Of a stretch of DNA of 64,000 nt, positions 15,687 through 24,193 are shown one piece after another. The notes under the pieces are model-generated. The model did no database searches and was not told where the DNA came from. It saw only the letters and a list, made by a program, of their open reading frames with translations. Positions within the stretch are counted from its first letter, which is position 1. Each line of letters starts with the position of its first letter. The stretch is from Terrimesophilobacter mesophilus (GTDB lineage Bacteria; Actinomycetota; Actinomycetes; Actinomycetales; Microbacteriaceae), in the NCBI RefSeq assembly GCF_014200375.1, contig NZ_JACHBP010000001.1, forward strand, positions 806,001-870,000, read 5' to 3'. The position numbers and the translations under genes are program-made.

Positions 15687-16436
15687 ATGCCAGACGTCCC
15701 CAACCTGTTACCCACCCTCGTCGGGGTCATCGCTCTCGCCGCTCTGGGCACTGCGGTACTCGCCTGGTGCGGCGTCCCGCACCGCTGGTCACCGCTGCTG
15801 GCGATCCTTCGCGGCGTTCTCCAGCTCGCGATCATCAGCGTCATCCTCGCCGGCATCATCACGAACGGCTTCTGGGTGGGAGTCGCGTTGCTCGTCATGT
15901 TCGGCATCGCAGCGTTCACCGCCACGCGTCGGATCGGCTGGTCCTGGGAGCATGCGGGCCTCATCGGTTCGGCGATGGCGCTCGGGATCTCGGTGACGCT
16001 CGCCATCGTGTTCGCGACCGGTGCCATCGAGTTCTCCGCCCGGTATGCGCTCGCCATCGGCGGCATCGTGATCGGCAACGCGATGAGCATCGCGACGCTC
16101 GCCGGGCGAAACACGACCGAGGCGATCATCGACCACTGGGACGATGTCGAGGGGTGGATGGCGATCGGGGCGACTCCGCGCCAGTCCACGCTCCACCTGG
16201 CGAGGCATGCCGTCTACAACGCGCTCGTCCCGTCGATCGACCAGACGAAGACGACGGGACTCGTGACGCTGCCCGGAGCCTTTGTCGGCGCGATCTTCGG
16301 CGGAGTCTCACCGCTCGAGGCGGGCCGCTTCCAGGTCGTCGTCCTCGCGTCGATCATGGCGGCGGGCGCCATCACCGCCGTCGTCGTGACGGCGTGGCTT
16401 GCCCCGGTCAGGATGAAGCCGGTCGCGCTCGCCTGA
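15687..16436 (+). CDS. fetB: FetB/UPF0014 family ABC transporter permease (orphan)
   Basis: A 249-residue membrane protein of the FetB (YbbM, UPF0014) family; in E. coli FetAB exports iron. About seven transmembrane helices can be seen. The conserved cytoplasmic stretch runs from the Asn in IVIGNAMS through DDVEGWMAIGATPRQSTLHL to SIDQTKTTGLVTLPGAFVGAIFGG, which includes the region that contacts the ATPase. The FetA ATPase partner normally next door is absent. The gene stands alone between a convergent-facing region and tRNA-Gln. The start is chosen at 15687 because of the TAGTCT box; a GTG at 15669 would lie upstream of that box. Confidence 0.85.
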   Translation: MPDVPNLLPTLVGVIALAALGTAVLAWCGVPHRWSPLLAILRGVLQLAIISVILAGIITNGFWVGVALLVMFGIAAFTATRRIGWSWEHAGLIGSAMALGISVTLAIVFATGAIEFSARYALAIGGIVIGNAMSIATLAGRNTTEAIIDHWDDVEGWMAIGATPRQSTLHLARHAVYNALVPSIDQTKTTGLVTLPGAFVGAIFGGVSPLEAGRFQVVVLASIMAAGAITAVVVTAWLAPVRMKPVALA

Positions 16437-16472
16437 AGCGAAGGATGCCTACTGCTGATGGAGGCGAATGAG

Positions 16473-16544
16473 CTGGGGTACCTGGACTCGAACCAAGAAC
16501 AAAAGAATCAGAATCTTCCGTGTTGCCAATTACACCATACCCCA
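16473..16544 (-). tRNA. tRNA-Gln (CTG anticodon)
   Basis: Read on the minus strand this is a 72-nt tRNA: acceptor TGGGGTA/TACCCCA with discriminator G, D arm GGTGTAATTGGCAAC, anticodon loop TTCTGAT (anticodon CTG, reading CAG), and T arm GGTTCGAGTCC. CCA is not encoded. In actinobacteria this tRNA is normally charged with Glu by GltX and then amidated; gltX lies about 0.6 kb away. Confidence 0.95.
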
Positions 16545-16608
16545 ATGGCCGTGACCGAAGCCGGGCCGACTGTCTACTTTAGCGTATCCGACGACGCGGC
16601 GAGGCGGT

Positions 16609-17130
16609 TCAGGCCCGGGGTGGCTGCAACCGCCTGATGAGGCGCCTCAGTGTCGGCAGGCCGCGCGAGGTGACCCTGACATCCAGCATCCGCTCGAGCG
16701 TCGGTGTTCCATTGCTCTCCCGCTCTCGGTCGTTCAGGCAGACCGCATAGCCTGGCCCTCCGCGAATAATGGTGCAGCGCCGGCCCGGCAGGGGAATACT
16801 CCCTGCCACCGCCACCGCCTCGTCGAAGAGCGACAGCTCGGTATTCGCCGAGATCGGCACGTCGGAGTCCAGTCCGCGAACCAGTTCGGCGAGCCAGTCG
16901 ACCGGACGGACGAAGACCACGTCGTCCCAGTCGGACGCCGCACGCACCGTCATCGCCGCATCCCGGATGCACACGGCGACGTCCTCCGCGGAGAACACGA
17001 CGGTGCCGTTGCCCTGAACGAGAAGGACATCGGTCGCACCCTCGTTGACGAACGCGCGCTCCAGGATCACCGACGACGGGCTGCGCCGCTGCCCCTGATT
17101 CAGATTGCGGAAGAACGCGACCGACAGCAT
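16609..17130 (-). CDS. DUF1697-family protein
   Basis: A 173-residue soluble protein with the DUF1697 layout: an N-terminal strand MLSVAFFRNLNQGQRRSPS, followed by a helix (ILERAFVNEGA) and LLVQGNGTVVFSA, which corresponds to the family's QSGNVVF-type segment. The C-terminal half has CTIIRGGPGYAVCLND and the basic tail VTSRGLPTLRRLIRRL. The biochemical role of this family is not established as far as I know. It starts 16 bp after the gltX stop and is probably cotranscribed with it. Confidence 0.75.
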   Translation of the reverse strand: MLSVAFFRNLNQGQRRSPSSVILERAFVNEGATDVLLVQGNGTVVFSAEDVAVCIRDAAMTVRAASDWDDVVFVRPVDWLAELVRGLDSDVPISANTELSLFDEAVAVAGSIPLPGRRCTIIRGGPGYAVCLNDRERESNGTPTLERMLDVRVTSRGLPTLRRLIRRLQPPRA

Positions 17131-17146
17131 GGCTCGCCCGATCCGA

Positions 17147-18625
17147 TCACAACCGTTCCGCCAGGCCCGCGATCCGCGCGAGTGTCGACTCCTTGCCGAG
17201 CAGCTCCATCGACTCGAAGAGCGGCGGGCTGATCCGCCGACCGGAGATCGCCGTGCGCAACGGTCCGAAGGCGACGCGGGGCTTGAGTCCCAATTCGTCG
17301 ATGAGGGCGCCGCGCAGGGTCGCCTCGATCGCCGATGTGGTCCAGTCGCCGAGCCGCGACAGGGCCGTGCTCGCCACGGCGAGCACCTCGGGGCCGCCAT
17401 CGCCCGGCAGGGCATCCGCCTCGAACTCGAGTTCGTCATCGCGCGTGAAGAGGAACGCGAGCAGACCGGGCGCCTCACCGAGAAGCTGCATGCGCTCCTG
17501 CACGAGCGGCGCGGCGCGATGCAGCAGGGTGCGATCGGCATCCGTCTGAACGAGGTCGCCGAGGTAGGGCAGCATCCGATCGGCGAAGTCCTCGACTTCG
17601 AGGAGCCGGATGTGGTCGCCGTTGATCGACTCGGCCTTCTTCACGTCGAACCGGGCCGGGTTCGGATTAACGTCTGCGACGTCGAATGCGGCGACCATCT
17701 CATCGATCGAGAAGACGTCCCGGTCGGGAGCGAGCGACCAGCCGAGGAGCGCGAGGTAGTTGATGAGCCCCTCCGGGATGAACCCGCGGTCGCGGTGGTG
17801 GAACAGGCTCGACTCCGGGTCGCGCTTGGAGAGCTTCTTGTTCCCCTCGCCCATGACGTAGGGCAGATGTCCGAATCGCGGGATGGCGGTGGCCAGTCCG
17901 ATCTCGATGAGCGCGTGGTACAGCGCGATCTGCCGCGGCGTGCTCGAGAGCAGGTCCTCGCCGCGCAGCACGTGGGTGACGCCCATGAGCGCGTCATCCA
18001 CAGGGTTCACGAAGGTGTAGAGCGGGATGCCGTTGGGGCGCACGACGACGAAGTCGGTGAAACTTCCGGCGGGGAACGTGATGTCCCCCCGGACGAGGTC
18101 CGTGAAGCTCAGGTCGGAGTCCGGCACGCGCAGGCGCAGCGCCGGCTCACGGCCCTCTGCACGGTACGCGGCGCACTCGTCCTCGGTGAGGTCGCGCTCG
18201 AAGTTGTCGTAACCCTGCTTGGGGTCGCGGCCGTTCTCCACGTTGCGAGCCTCGATCTCCTCGCCGGTCGCAAAACTCTCGTAGAGATGACCGGACCGAC
18301 GCAACCGCTCGATGACACCCTGGTAGATGTCACCTCGCTGCGACTGGCGGTATGGTCCGTGCGGTCCGCCGACGCCCTCGCCCTCATCCCAGGTGATGTT
18401 GAGCCAGGACAAACCGTCGAGGAGTTGCTCATAGCTTTCCTCGCTGTCGCGAGCTGCATCCGTGTCCTCGATGCGGAAGATGAGCTTGCCGCCCGTGTGC
18501 CGCGCATAGGCCCAGTTGAACAGCGCCGTGCGGATGAGGCCGACGTGCGGCGTTCCCGTCGGTGATGGGCAGAATCGCACCCGGATGTCGGAACCGGTCG
18601 CGGTCGTAAAGGTGGCGTCAGTCAT
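17147..18625 (-). CDS. gltX: Glutamyl-tRNA synthetase
   Basis: A 492-residue class I aminoacyl-tRNA synthetase that charges tRNA-Glu and, in bacteria lacking a glutaminyl enzyme, also tRNA-Gln before amidation by GatCAB. The HIGH-type motif [10 protein letters not shown] lies at residues 20-29, [11 protein letters not shown] follows, and the KMSKS-type loop is KLSKRD. The C-terminal helical domain binds the anticodon. The ATG at 18625 is preceded by TAGAAT and exactly 7 nt with no ribosome site, indicating a leaderless message from its own promoter. A longer frame to 18733 would run through the repeat hairpin. Gene order with a fumarylacetoacetase-like gene upstream is conserved in actinobacteria. 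Confidence 0.96.
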   Translation of the reverse strand: MTDATFTTATGSDIRVRFCPSPTGTPHVGLIRTALFNWAYARHTGGKLIFRIEDTDAARDSEESYEQLLDGLSWLNITWDEGEGVGGPHGPYRQSQRGDIYQGVIERLRRSGHLYESFATGEEIEARNVENGRDPKQGYDNFERDLTEDECAAYRAEGREPALRLRVPDSDLSFTDLVRGDITFPAGSFTDFVVVRPNGIPLYTFVNPVDDALMGVTHVLRGEDLLSSTPRQIALYHALIEIGLATAIPRFGHLPYVMGEGNKKLSKRDPESSLFHHRDRGFIPEGLINYLALLGWSLAPDRDVFSIDEMVAAFDVADVNPNPARFDVKKAESINGDHIRLLEVEDFADRMLPYLGDLVQTDADRTLLHRAAPLVQERMQLLGEAPGLLAFLFTRDDELEFEADALPGDGGPEVLAVASTALSRLGDWTTSAIEATLRGALIDELGLKPRVAFGPLRTAISGRRISPPLFESMELLGKESTLARIAGLAERL

Positions 18626-18632
18626 CGCTGCA

Positions 18633-18638
18633 ATTCTA
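18633..18638 (-). promoter_or_regulatory. -10 box of leaderless gltX transcript
   Basis: On the minus strand TAGAAT is followed by TGCAGCG (7 nt) and the gltX ATG. The distance puts the transcript start on the start codon. Confidence 0.55.
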
Positions 18639-18710
18639 GGCGAGTCGAGGCTGCGCTCTCGCTGCCGCCGTCGCTCGGCGCCGGCCGTGCCACCTGGGCG
18701 ATGCGGTGAC

Positions 18711-18752
18711 TTGTCTGCGATGCGCGGATTCACACCTCCGCATCGCAGACAA
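18711..18752. repeat. Palindromic repeat, copy 1
   Basis: Inverted repeat with 14-nt perfect arms, TTGTCTGCGATGCG at 18711-18724 and its complement at 18739-18752, around a 14-nt loop. The 12-nt core GTCTGCGATGCG is identical to that of the hairpin at 32527-32564; the loops differ. Both lie just after the stop of a minus-strand gene and before the next minus-strand gene. It may be a terminator or a dispersed palindromic element. Confidence 0.75.
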
Positions 18753-18769
18753 AGACCCGCAGCGCGGTG

Positions 18770-19540
18770 TCAGGCGCGGTTGCGCGCAGGATTCGAGAGC
18801 GTTCCGATCCCGGTGATCGTGATGTCGACGGTCTGGCCGTCGGTGAACCCGCCGAGCCCGGCGGGTGTGCCGGTGCAGATGACGTCACCGGGAAGCAGGG
18901 TCCACACACTCGATGCGAATTCGATGATCTCCGGGATCTTGTAGAGCATGTCGCTCGTGTTGCCGTGCCGTCGCGGCTCACCATCCACGTAGGTCTGGAT
19001 CTCGAGGTCTCCCGGGTCGAGTTCGGTCTCGATCCACGGGCCGAGCGGGCAGAACGTGTCGTAACCCTTCGCTCTGGCCCACTGACCGTCCGCGAACATG
19101 ACGTCCCGCGCGGAGATGTCGTTCGCGATCGTGTAACCGAACACGTAGTCGGCCCAGTTCGCGGCGGAGACGAGCTTGGCGATCTTGCCGATGACGATCG
19201 CGAGTTCGCCCTCGTGCACGATCCGGCCATCCACCGGTGGGATCTGGATCGTGTCTCCCGGGCCGATCACCGCGGTGTTGGGCTTCAGGAAGATGAGCGG
19301 GTTGTTCGGAGTGTCGGCGTGCAGTTCCGCCTTGTGCGCCGCGTAGTTCATGCCGACGCACACGACCTTCGAACGCGGGATGACCGGCGCGAGCAGTTTC
19401 GCGTCCGCGAGCGCAACCCGCTCCCCCGTCGTTCCGAACCCGCTGAACATGGGGTCCCCGCTGAGCACGACGAGTTCGTCGTCGTCGACGATTCCGTAGC
19501 GGGGGTCGTCGTTGGTCGTACTGAAACGCGCGATTCTCAC
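18770..19540 (-). CDS. Fumarylacetoacetate hydrolase family protein
   Basis: A 256-residue FAH-family enzyme, predicted to hydrolyse or decarboxylate/isomerise a 2-oxo- or enol-acid using a divalent metal. Key motifs are VCVGMNYAAH, HEGELAIVIG with the metal-binding Glu pair, and IANDISARDV, followed by LLPGDVICTGTPAGLG. The substrate is unknown; annotations as homoprotocatechuate isomerase are guesses. It is the conserved upstream neighbour of gltX in actinobacteria. The start is the GTG at 19540, 10 bp after the ilvE stop. A TAGGCT box seven bases before that GTG suggests an extra leaderless promoter inside the end of ilvE. Confidence 0.88.
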   Translation of the reverse strand: MRIARFSTTNDDPRYGIVDDDELVVLSGDPMFSGFGTTGERVALADAKLLAPVIPRSKVVCVGMNYAAHKAELHADTPNNPLIFLKPNTAVIGPGDTIQIPPVDGRIVHEGELAIVIGKIAKLVSAANWADYVFGYTIANDISARDVMFADGQWARAKGYDTFCPLGPWIETELDPGDLEIQTYVDGEPRRHGNTSDMLYKIPEIIEFASSVWTLLPGDVICTGTPAGLGGFTDGQTVDITITGIGTLSNPARNRA

Positions 19541-19550
19541 GGATTCGAGC

Positions 19551-20711
19551 CTAGCCGCGGCCCGCATCGCCTGCGGGGCGTGCGCCGTCGCCGCCGCCGG
19601 CATCGAGTCGCGTGAGCCAGCCGTGGCGATCTTCCTCGCGGCCGTACTGGATGTCAGTGAGCTCCTTGCGCAGCGACATCGTGATCTCGCCGGCCGCCGC
19701 ATCCGCCGAACCGATCGTGAAGTTCGCGGCCTTCAACTGGGCGATGGGCGTGACGACGGCGGCTGTACCGCACGCGAAGACCTCCACGATGTCGCCGGAT
19801 TCCGCCCCCTCGCGCCACTCGTCGATCGTGACGGGCCGCTCCTCCACCGTGTGGCCGCGGTCGCGCGCCAACTGCAGGATCGAGTCGCGCGTGATTCCCT
19901 CGAGGATGCTGTCCGACTTCGGCGTGACGAGCGAACCGTCCCTGTAGACGAGCACGATGTTCATGCCGCCGAGTTCCTCGAGGTACGTGCCCTCCGCAGA
20001 ATCCAGGAACATGACCTGGGCACACCCCTGCGCGGATGCCTCGGCCTGGGCGATGAGGGACGACGCGTAGTTGCCGCCCGTCTTCGCCGCGCCGGTGCCC
20101 CCACGGCCCGCGCGCGCGTAGTCGGTCGACAACCAGATCGACACCGGTGCGACCCCGCCGTGGAAGTACGCCCCCGCGGGGCTCGCGATGACGTAGAAGG
20201 CGACCTTGTCCGCGGGGCGCACACCGAGGAACGCCTCCTTCGCGAACATGTACGGGCGCAGGTACAGGCTCGTCTCGGGGGCGGACGGTACCCAGTCCCC
20301 ATCCACGGCGATGAGCTGACGGAGGGAGTCGATGAAGTACTCGACCGGCAGCTCCGGCAGGGCGAGCCGGTGAGCCGAGCGCTGCATCCTGCGTGCGTTG
20401 GCGTCGGGCCGGAACGACCAGATCGAACCGTCGGCGTGACGGTACGCCTTGAGTCCCTCGAAGATCTCCTGCCCGTAGTGCAGCACCGCGGCAGCAGGGT
20501 CGAGGCTGATCGGCCCGTAGGGCTGAACGCGCGGCCGGTGCCATCCGCCCTTGCCCGACCAGCAGATGTCGACCATGTGGTCGGTGAAGAATGTGCCGAA
20601 TCCGGGGTCGGCGAGGATCTTCGCGCGGTCCTGCGGACTCTTTCCCGCGAGGTTCCTGGTGACCTGCCAGGTCAGGTCGGTCGCGGCTGGTGCGTCGGCG
20701 GCAATGGTCAT
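19551..20711 (-). CDS. ilvE: Branched-chain amino acid aminotransferase
   Basis: A 386-residue fold-type IV aminotransferase that makes Ile, Val and Leu from their oxo-acids with glutamate. The PLP lysine is Lys210 in GTGAAKTGGNYASS, and EELGGMNIVLV follows about 35 residues later. The segments YGQEIFEGLKAYR and RPDANARRMQRSA near residues 79-113 are typical of the long actinobacterial form. It lies 24 bp downstream of leuB and has GAAGGA before the ATG, so leuB and ilvE form an operon. Confidence 0.95.
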   Translation of the reverse strand: MTIAADAPAATDLTWQVTRNLAGKSPQDRAKILADPGFGTFFTDHMVDICWSGKGGWHRPRVQPYGPISLDPAAAVLHYGQEIFEGLKAYRHADGSIWSFRPDANARRMQRSAHRLALPELPVEYFIDSLRQLIAVDGDWVPSAPETSLYLRPYMFAKEAFLGVRPADKVAFYVIASPAGAYFHGGVAPVSIWLSTDYARAGRGGTGAAKTGGNYASSLIAQAEASAQGCAQVMFLDSAEGTYLEELGGMNIVLVYRDGSLVTPKSDSILEGITRDSILQLARDRGHTVEERPVTIDEWREGAESGDIVEVFACGTAAVVTPIAQLKAANFTIGSADAAAGEITMSLRKELTDIQYGREEDRHGWLTRLDAGGGDGARPAGDAGRG

Positions 20712-20735
20712 GATCGGTCCTTCGTGATGTGTCAG

Positions 20736-21788
20736 TCAGTGGTGGGTGAGCCGGCCGGCGATCGCCGAGCCCACCTCGTGGGTGCTGCGCGTCGTGGTTC
20801 CGCGCTCCGCCAGGTCGGCTGTCACGGCGGCGGTGATGCTCGCTGCGGCCTCCGGATAGCCCTGCTGTTCCAGCAGGAGTGCGACCGAGAGGATCGCGGC
20901 GGTGGGGTCGGCCACGTTCTTGCCCGCGATGTCCGGTGCGGAACCGTGTACCGGTTCGAACATGCTGGGGTAGGTGCCGTCCGGGTTGATGTTGCCGGAT
21001 GCCGCCAATCCGATGCCGCCGCTGATTGCGCCGGCCAGGTCGGTGATGATGTCGCCGAAGAGGTTGTCGGTGACGATCACGTCAAATCTACTCGGATTCG
21101 TGACGAGGTGGATCGTCGCCGCGTCGACGTGCTGATAGCCGACCTCGACATCCGGATGCTCGGCCGCCACGGCGTCGACCGTACGTTGCCAGAGGGATCC
21201 CGCATAGCTCATCACATTCGTCTTGTGCACGAGGGTCAGTTGCTTGCGCCTGGTCTCCGCGAGGGTGAACGCGTACCTCACGACGCGCTCGACGCCGTAT
21301 GCCGTGTTGACGCTCACCTCGCTCGCGATCTCCTGCGGCGTCCCGGTGCGGATGCTGCCGCCGGTTCCGGCGTACGGTCCCTCCGTGCCTTCGCGCACGA
21401 CCACGAAGTCGACGATGCCCGGATCCCTCAGCGGGCTCTCGACACCGGGCAGGATGACGGTGGGACGCAGGTTCACGTAGTGGTCGAATGCGAAGCGGAG
21501 TCTGAGCAGGAGGCCACGTTCGATGATCCCTCCGGCGAGCCTCGGATCGCGTGGATCGCCGCCGACGGCGCCCAGGAGGATCACGTCGTGTCGGCGGAGC
21601 GCGGCGAGGTCATCGTCGCCGAGGATCGTTCCCGTCGCAAGGAAGTGACCGGCGCCGAACGGATACTCCGTCGTCGTGACGGTCGTGTCCGCCGGGACGG
21701 CCGCACGCAGTACGGTCACCGCCTCGGCGATGACCTCGGGGCCGATTCCGTCGCCCGCGATGACGGCGACATCGAGCGTGCGCGACAT
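20736..21788 (-). CDS. leuB: 3-isopropylmalate dehydrogenase
   Basis: A 350-residue NAD-dependent decarboxylating dehydrogenase of leucine biosynthesis. It shows [16 protein letters not shown] at the N-terminus, the substrate loop with Arg/Tyr residues in [21 protein letters not shown] with the catalytic Lys, and [22 protein letters not shown] with the metal-binding Asp residues, then [18 protein letters not shown] precedes the ATG. It is the first gene of the leuB-ilvE unit. The 57 bp upstream hold the promoter. Confidence 0.95.
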   Translation of the reverse strand: MSRTLDVAVIAGDGIGPEVIAEAVTVLRAAVPADTTVTTTEYPFGAGHFLATGTILGDDDLAALRRHDVILLGAVGGDPRDPRLAGGIIERGLLLRLRFAFDHYVNLRPTVILPGVESPLRDPGIVDFVVVREGTEGPYAGTGGSIRTGTPQEIASEVSVNTAYGVERVVRYAFTLAETRRKQLTLVHKTNVMSYAGSLWQRTVDAVAAEHPDVEVGYQHVDAATIHLVTNPSRFDVIVTDNLFGDIITDLAGAISGGIGLAASGNINPDGTYPSMFEPVHGSAPDIAGKNVADPTAAILSVALLLEQQGYPEAAASITAAVTADLAERGTTTRSTHEVGSAIAGRLTHH

Positions 21789-21845
21789 GGATCCTCCGAG
21801 AATTGCTGGGTTTCCAGCGTACCGCGCGGTTCGCCTGCGCTTCGC

Positions 21846-23750
21846 TCAGCGGCCGCCACCGCCCCCGCCTCCTCCACCGCCGCCGGAGAACCCTCCGCCG
21901 AACGAGCCGCCGGAGAAGCTGCCCCCGCTGCTGCCCGACCACGAGGATCCGGAGGATGCCGTCGGGGTCGATCGTGCGACCGAGGTGCTCGAGAGTGTGC
22001 TGAGTGCGTTCGAGAACATCACGGCGTCGAAGCCGCCGGACGACACGAACCAGTCCGGTGCGGCATCGCCATAGGAGAGCGTGAGTTCCTTCGCCCACTC
22101 CCTCTCGATGCCCCAGAGCACGGCGAAGGGCAACAGTTTCTCGTAGAGCTTGACCTTGTCCGCGGGTCTCGACGGGTCGAGGCCCTCGACGCGAACGCGT
22201 TCGGCGCCCTCCGGACTCTGCAGCATCCGGAACCGGTCGGCCTCCGCGAGCTGCAGGTAGTCCCGCATGCCCAGGAGGTAGTCGCGTCGTTCAGCGCCCT
22301 CCGCGGTGAGCGCCGCGGGCCGGAAGGCGAAGCCAACGCAGACGAACACCGCGAAGAACGCGAGAACTATCGACAGGATCCCCCAGCCGCTGAACCACTG
22401 GAAGAGCCCGGACAGGATGACGAATCCGACGGCGACGAAGATCAGGATGAACATGCCCAGGGCGATGAGCAGGCCGGCAAGAGACGATCGCTTCTTCTTG
22501 AAGCCGCGATCCAGCATTCGCCTGCGGACACCGCCCGACACCCCCGCGACAGCGCGAGCGGCGGTGTCGTCGATCACGCCGACCTCGCGCACGGCGCCGG
22601 CTGTCGTCCCGCCGAAGACTGCGGTCAGCAGCTCCAGTTCTTCGTCATCGACCCCGGTCGGGTTCAGCAACTGCAGGGTGTACTGGGCGCCGCTCGCCGT
22701 CACCGGGTAGTCGAGGATGCGGATCCTGCCCCGCACGGCGAAGCTCACGAGCTGCGCAGGCACACCCGTCCATGACCGCCCGACGACATCCGCCGACTCC
22801 AGCAGGTTCAGGTCCTTCGGAACGGTGTACTGGGGAATGATGATCCCCGACCCCTTGGATGCGGCGGGGACGATGAAGCGCCAGACGATGGTGAACGCCG
22901 ACCCGAGTACGGCCAGGGCGGCGACGACGATCGACCCCGCGTGCACCCACCATGGCGTCTCCGTCTGTCCCAGCTGGAACGGGTGACCCGGATCGGTCCC
23001 CGGATCCTGCTGCTCCGCAGGCACCTGGGCGAACGTGCCGAGGGTGAATCCGATGGCGACCGTCACGGTCTCCCCCGGCCCGAGGTTGCGAGCGGATGCC
23101 GAGAACACCACGTCGCCGTCGGGCTGGGTCTCCTGCGTCATCCCGCAGGCATCGGTCGAACCCTGGGGCCCCTGATAGCATGCGTTGTTTCCCGTGAGGA
23201 AGTCCTTCAGCGCTGACGCGACGTGTACACGCGCGCTCACCGAGGCGAACGGCTGGGCGAATCCGGTCCCGTTCGTGTCCCAGTAGAGCTCGTCGTCGTT
23301 CGTGTCCGTGAACGCGCGCACGACGTTCTGCTGGGTGTAGGTGATCGTGTAGGTCGTTCGACCGTGCACGTAGTCGTCGGTGCCGAGCGCGAGCTCTGTG
23401 AAGCCGCCGCTGTCGGCCTTCTCGAACGGCACATCCTCGCCGTTCTCATCGACGACCGACTGCACGTTCGTTCGGAGTGGAACACCGTCGTAATCGTTCG
23501 GGATGGCGCGGATGATGCCGCGGTTCTGGTCGAAATCCGGGAACCTGGCGACGAAGGTCTCGACCGTCGTCAACGTCGAGTGATTCTGCGCATCGCGATC
23601 GAGGTAGTAGTCGGCGGAGTAGGAGTCGAAGGTGAAGTCCTGCACCCCGGTCTCCACCGTGGACGGGACCGCTGCCGCCGACGCTGCCAACGGCGCACCG
23701 AAAAGGAAGCCGAAGACGAGAATGGCGAGGGCAGTCGACGATCGCTTCAC
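21846..23750 (-). CDS. DUF2207 domain-containing membrane protein
   Basis: A 634-residue envelope protein: N-terminal signal peptide, an extracellular domain of about 250 residues (DUF2207), one membrane helix around WVHAGSIVVAALAVLGSAF, a cytoplasmic stretch, and two adjacent helices near LAGLLIALGMFILIFVAVG. A second cytoplasmic domain then leads to a Ser/Gly tail that ends in a run of glycines. The family is common in actinobacteria and its role is unknown. The start is a GTG; a TAGGCT box at 23757-23762 lies six bases before it, so the transcript may be leaderless. It is cotranscribed at most with itself. Confidence 0.85.
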   Translation of the reverse strand: MKRSSTALAILVFGFLFGAPLAASAAAVPSTVETGVQDFTFDSYSADYYLDRDAQNHSTLTTVETFVARFPDFDQNRGIIRAIPNDYDGVPLRTNVQSVVDENGEDVPFEKADSGGFTELALGTDDYVHGRTTYTITYTQQNVVRAFTDTNDDELYWDTNGTGFAQPFASVSARVHVASALKDFLTGNNACYQGPQGSTDACGMTQETQPDGDVVFSASARNLGPGETVTVAIGFTLGTFAQVPAEQQDPGTDPGHPFQLGQTETPWWVHAGSIVVAALAVLGSAFTIVWRFIVPAASKGSGIIIPQYTVPKDLNLLESADVVGRSWTGVPAQLVSFAVRGRIRILDYPVTASGAQYTLQLLNPTGVDDEELELLTAVFGGTTAGAVREVGVIDDTAARAVAGVSGGVRRRMLDRGFKKKRSSLAGLLIALGMFILIFVAVGFVILSGLFQWFSGWGILSIVLAFFAVFVCVGFAFRPAALTAEGAERRDYLLGMRDYLQLAEADRFRMLQSPEGAERVRVEGLDPSRPADKVKLYEKLLPFAVLWGIEREWAKELTLSYGDAAPDWFVSSGGFDAVMFSNALSTLSSTSVARSTPTASSGSSWSGSSGGSFSGGSFGGGFSGGGGGGGGGGGR

Positions 23751-23857
23751 GATGCGAGCCTATCGGCGGGACTGACCCAGCCTGCACTCAGGTGTTCCCC
23801 AGCCCATGTACATGAAACCCCGAAACAGTGGGTTGCTCAAGGAAAGGAATCGAGATT

Positions 23858-24121
23858 ATGGGAATCGGAAGCGGAATAGCCCTGTTCGTCATCGGCGCGA
23901 TCCTGACGTTCGCGATCAATGTGGATGTGACCTGGGCGAACCTCGACCTGATCGGATACATCCTGATGGGCGCGGGCTTCGTCATCTTCGTCATCTCGCT
24001 GATCCTCGTGCTGCGCAAGCGGTCGAGCGTGGAGACGGTTCGCCACGTCGACAGTGCAGGCGAGCGCCTCACCGAGCATGAAACCCGCTCAGACGGGAGC
24101 AACTCGGACCCCCTCTTATGA
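23858..24121 (+). CDS. DUF6458-like small membrane protein
   Basis: An 87-residue protein with two transmembrane helices (MGIGSGIALFVIGAILTFA and IGYILMGAGFVIFVISLIL) and a hydrophilic charged tail. The opening MGIGSGI and helix spacing fit the DUF6458 family of small actinobacterial membrane proteins, whose function is unknown. AAGGAA precedes the ATG. It is a single gene ending at a hairpin terminator shared with the convergent serA gene. Confidence 0.8.
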   Translation: MGIGSGIALFVIGAILTFAINVDVTWANLDLIGYILMGAGFVIFVISLILVLRKRSSVETVRHVDSAGERLTEHETRSDGSNSDPLL

Positions 24122-24144
24122 CCCGTCGGATCCCGACATGAATG

Positions 24145-24174
24145 ACGGCCCGGAGAAATGTGCCTCCGGGCCGT
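24145..24174. terminator. Bidirectional hairpin terminator
   Basis: An 11-bp perfect stem (ACGGCCCGGAG at 24145-24155 pairing with 24164-24174) with an 8-nt loop, followed by TTGT on the plus strand. It lies between the convergent DUF6458-like gene and serA. Confidence 0.85.
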
Positions 24175-24193
24175 TGTCGTCGATGACGCCGAT

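Noticed and set aside
21846-22000. PE_PGRS-like protein because of the glycine-rich end of the DUF2207 protein
   Set aside because: Only the last 26 or so residues are Gly/Ser-rich; the rest is a typical DUF2207 membrane protein.
19512-22775. A very long open frame on the plus strand opposite ilvE, leuB and DUF2207
   Set aside because: It is antisense to three well-supported genes, its translation is Arg/Gly/Asp/Val-rich with no domain, and such mirror frames are common in high-GC DNA.
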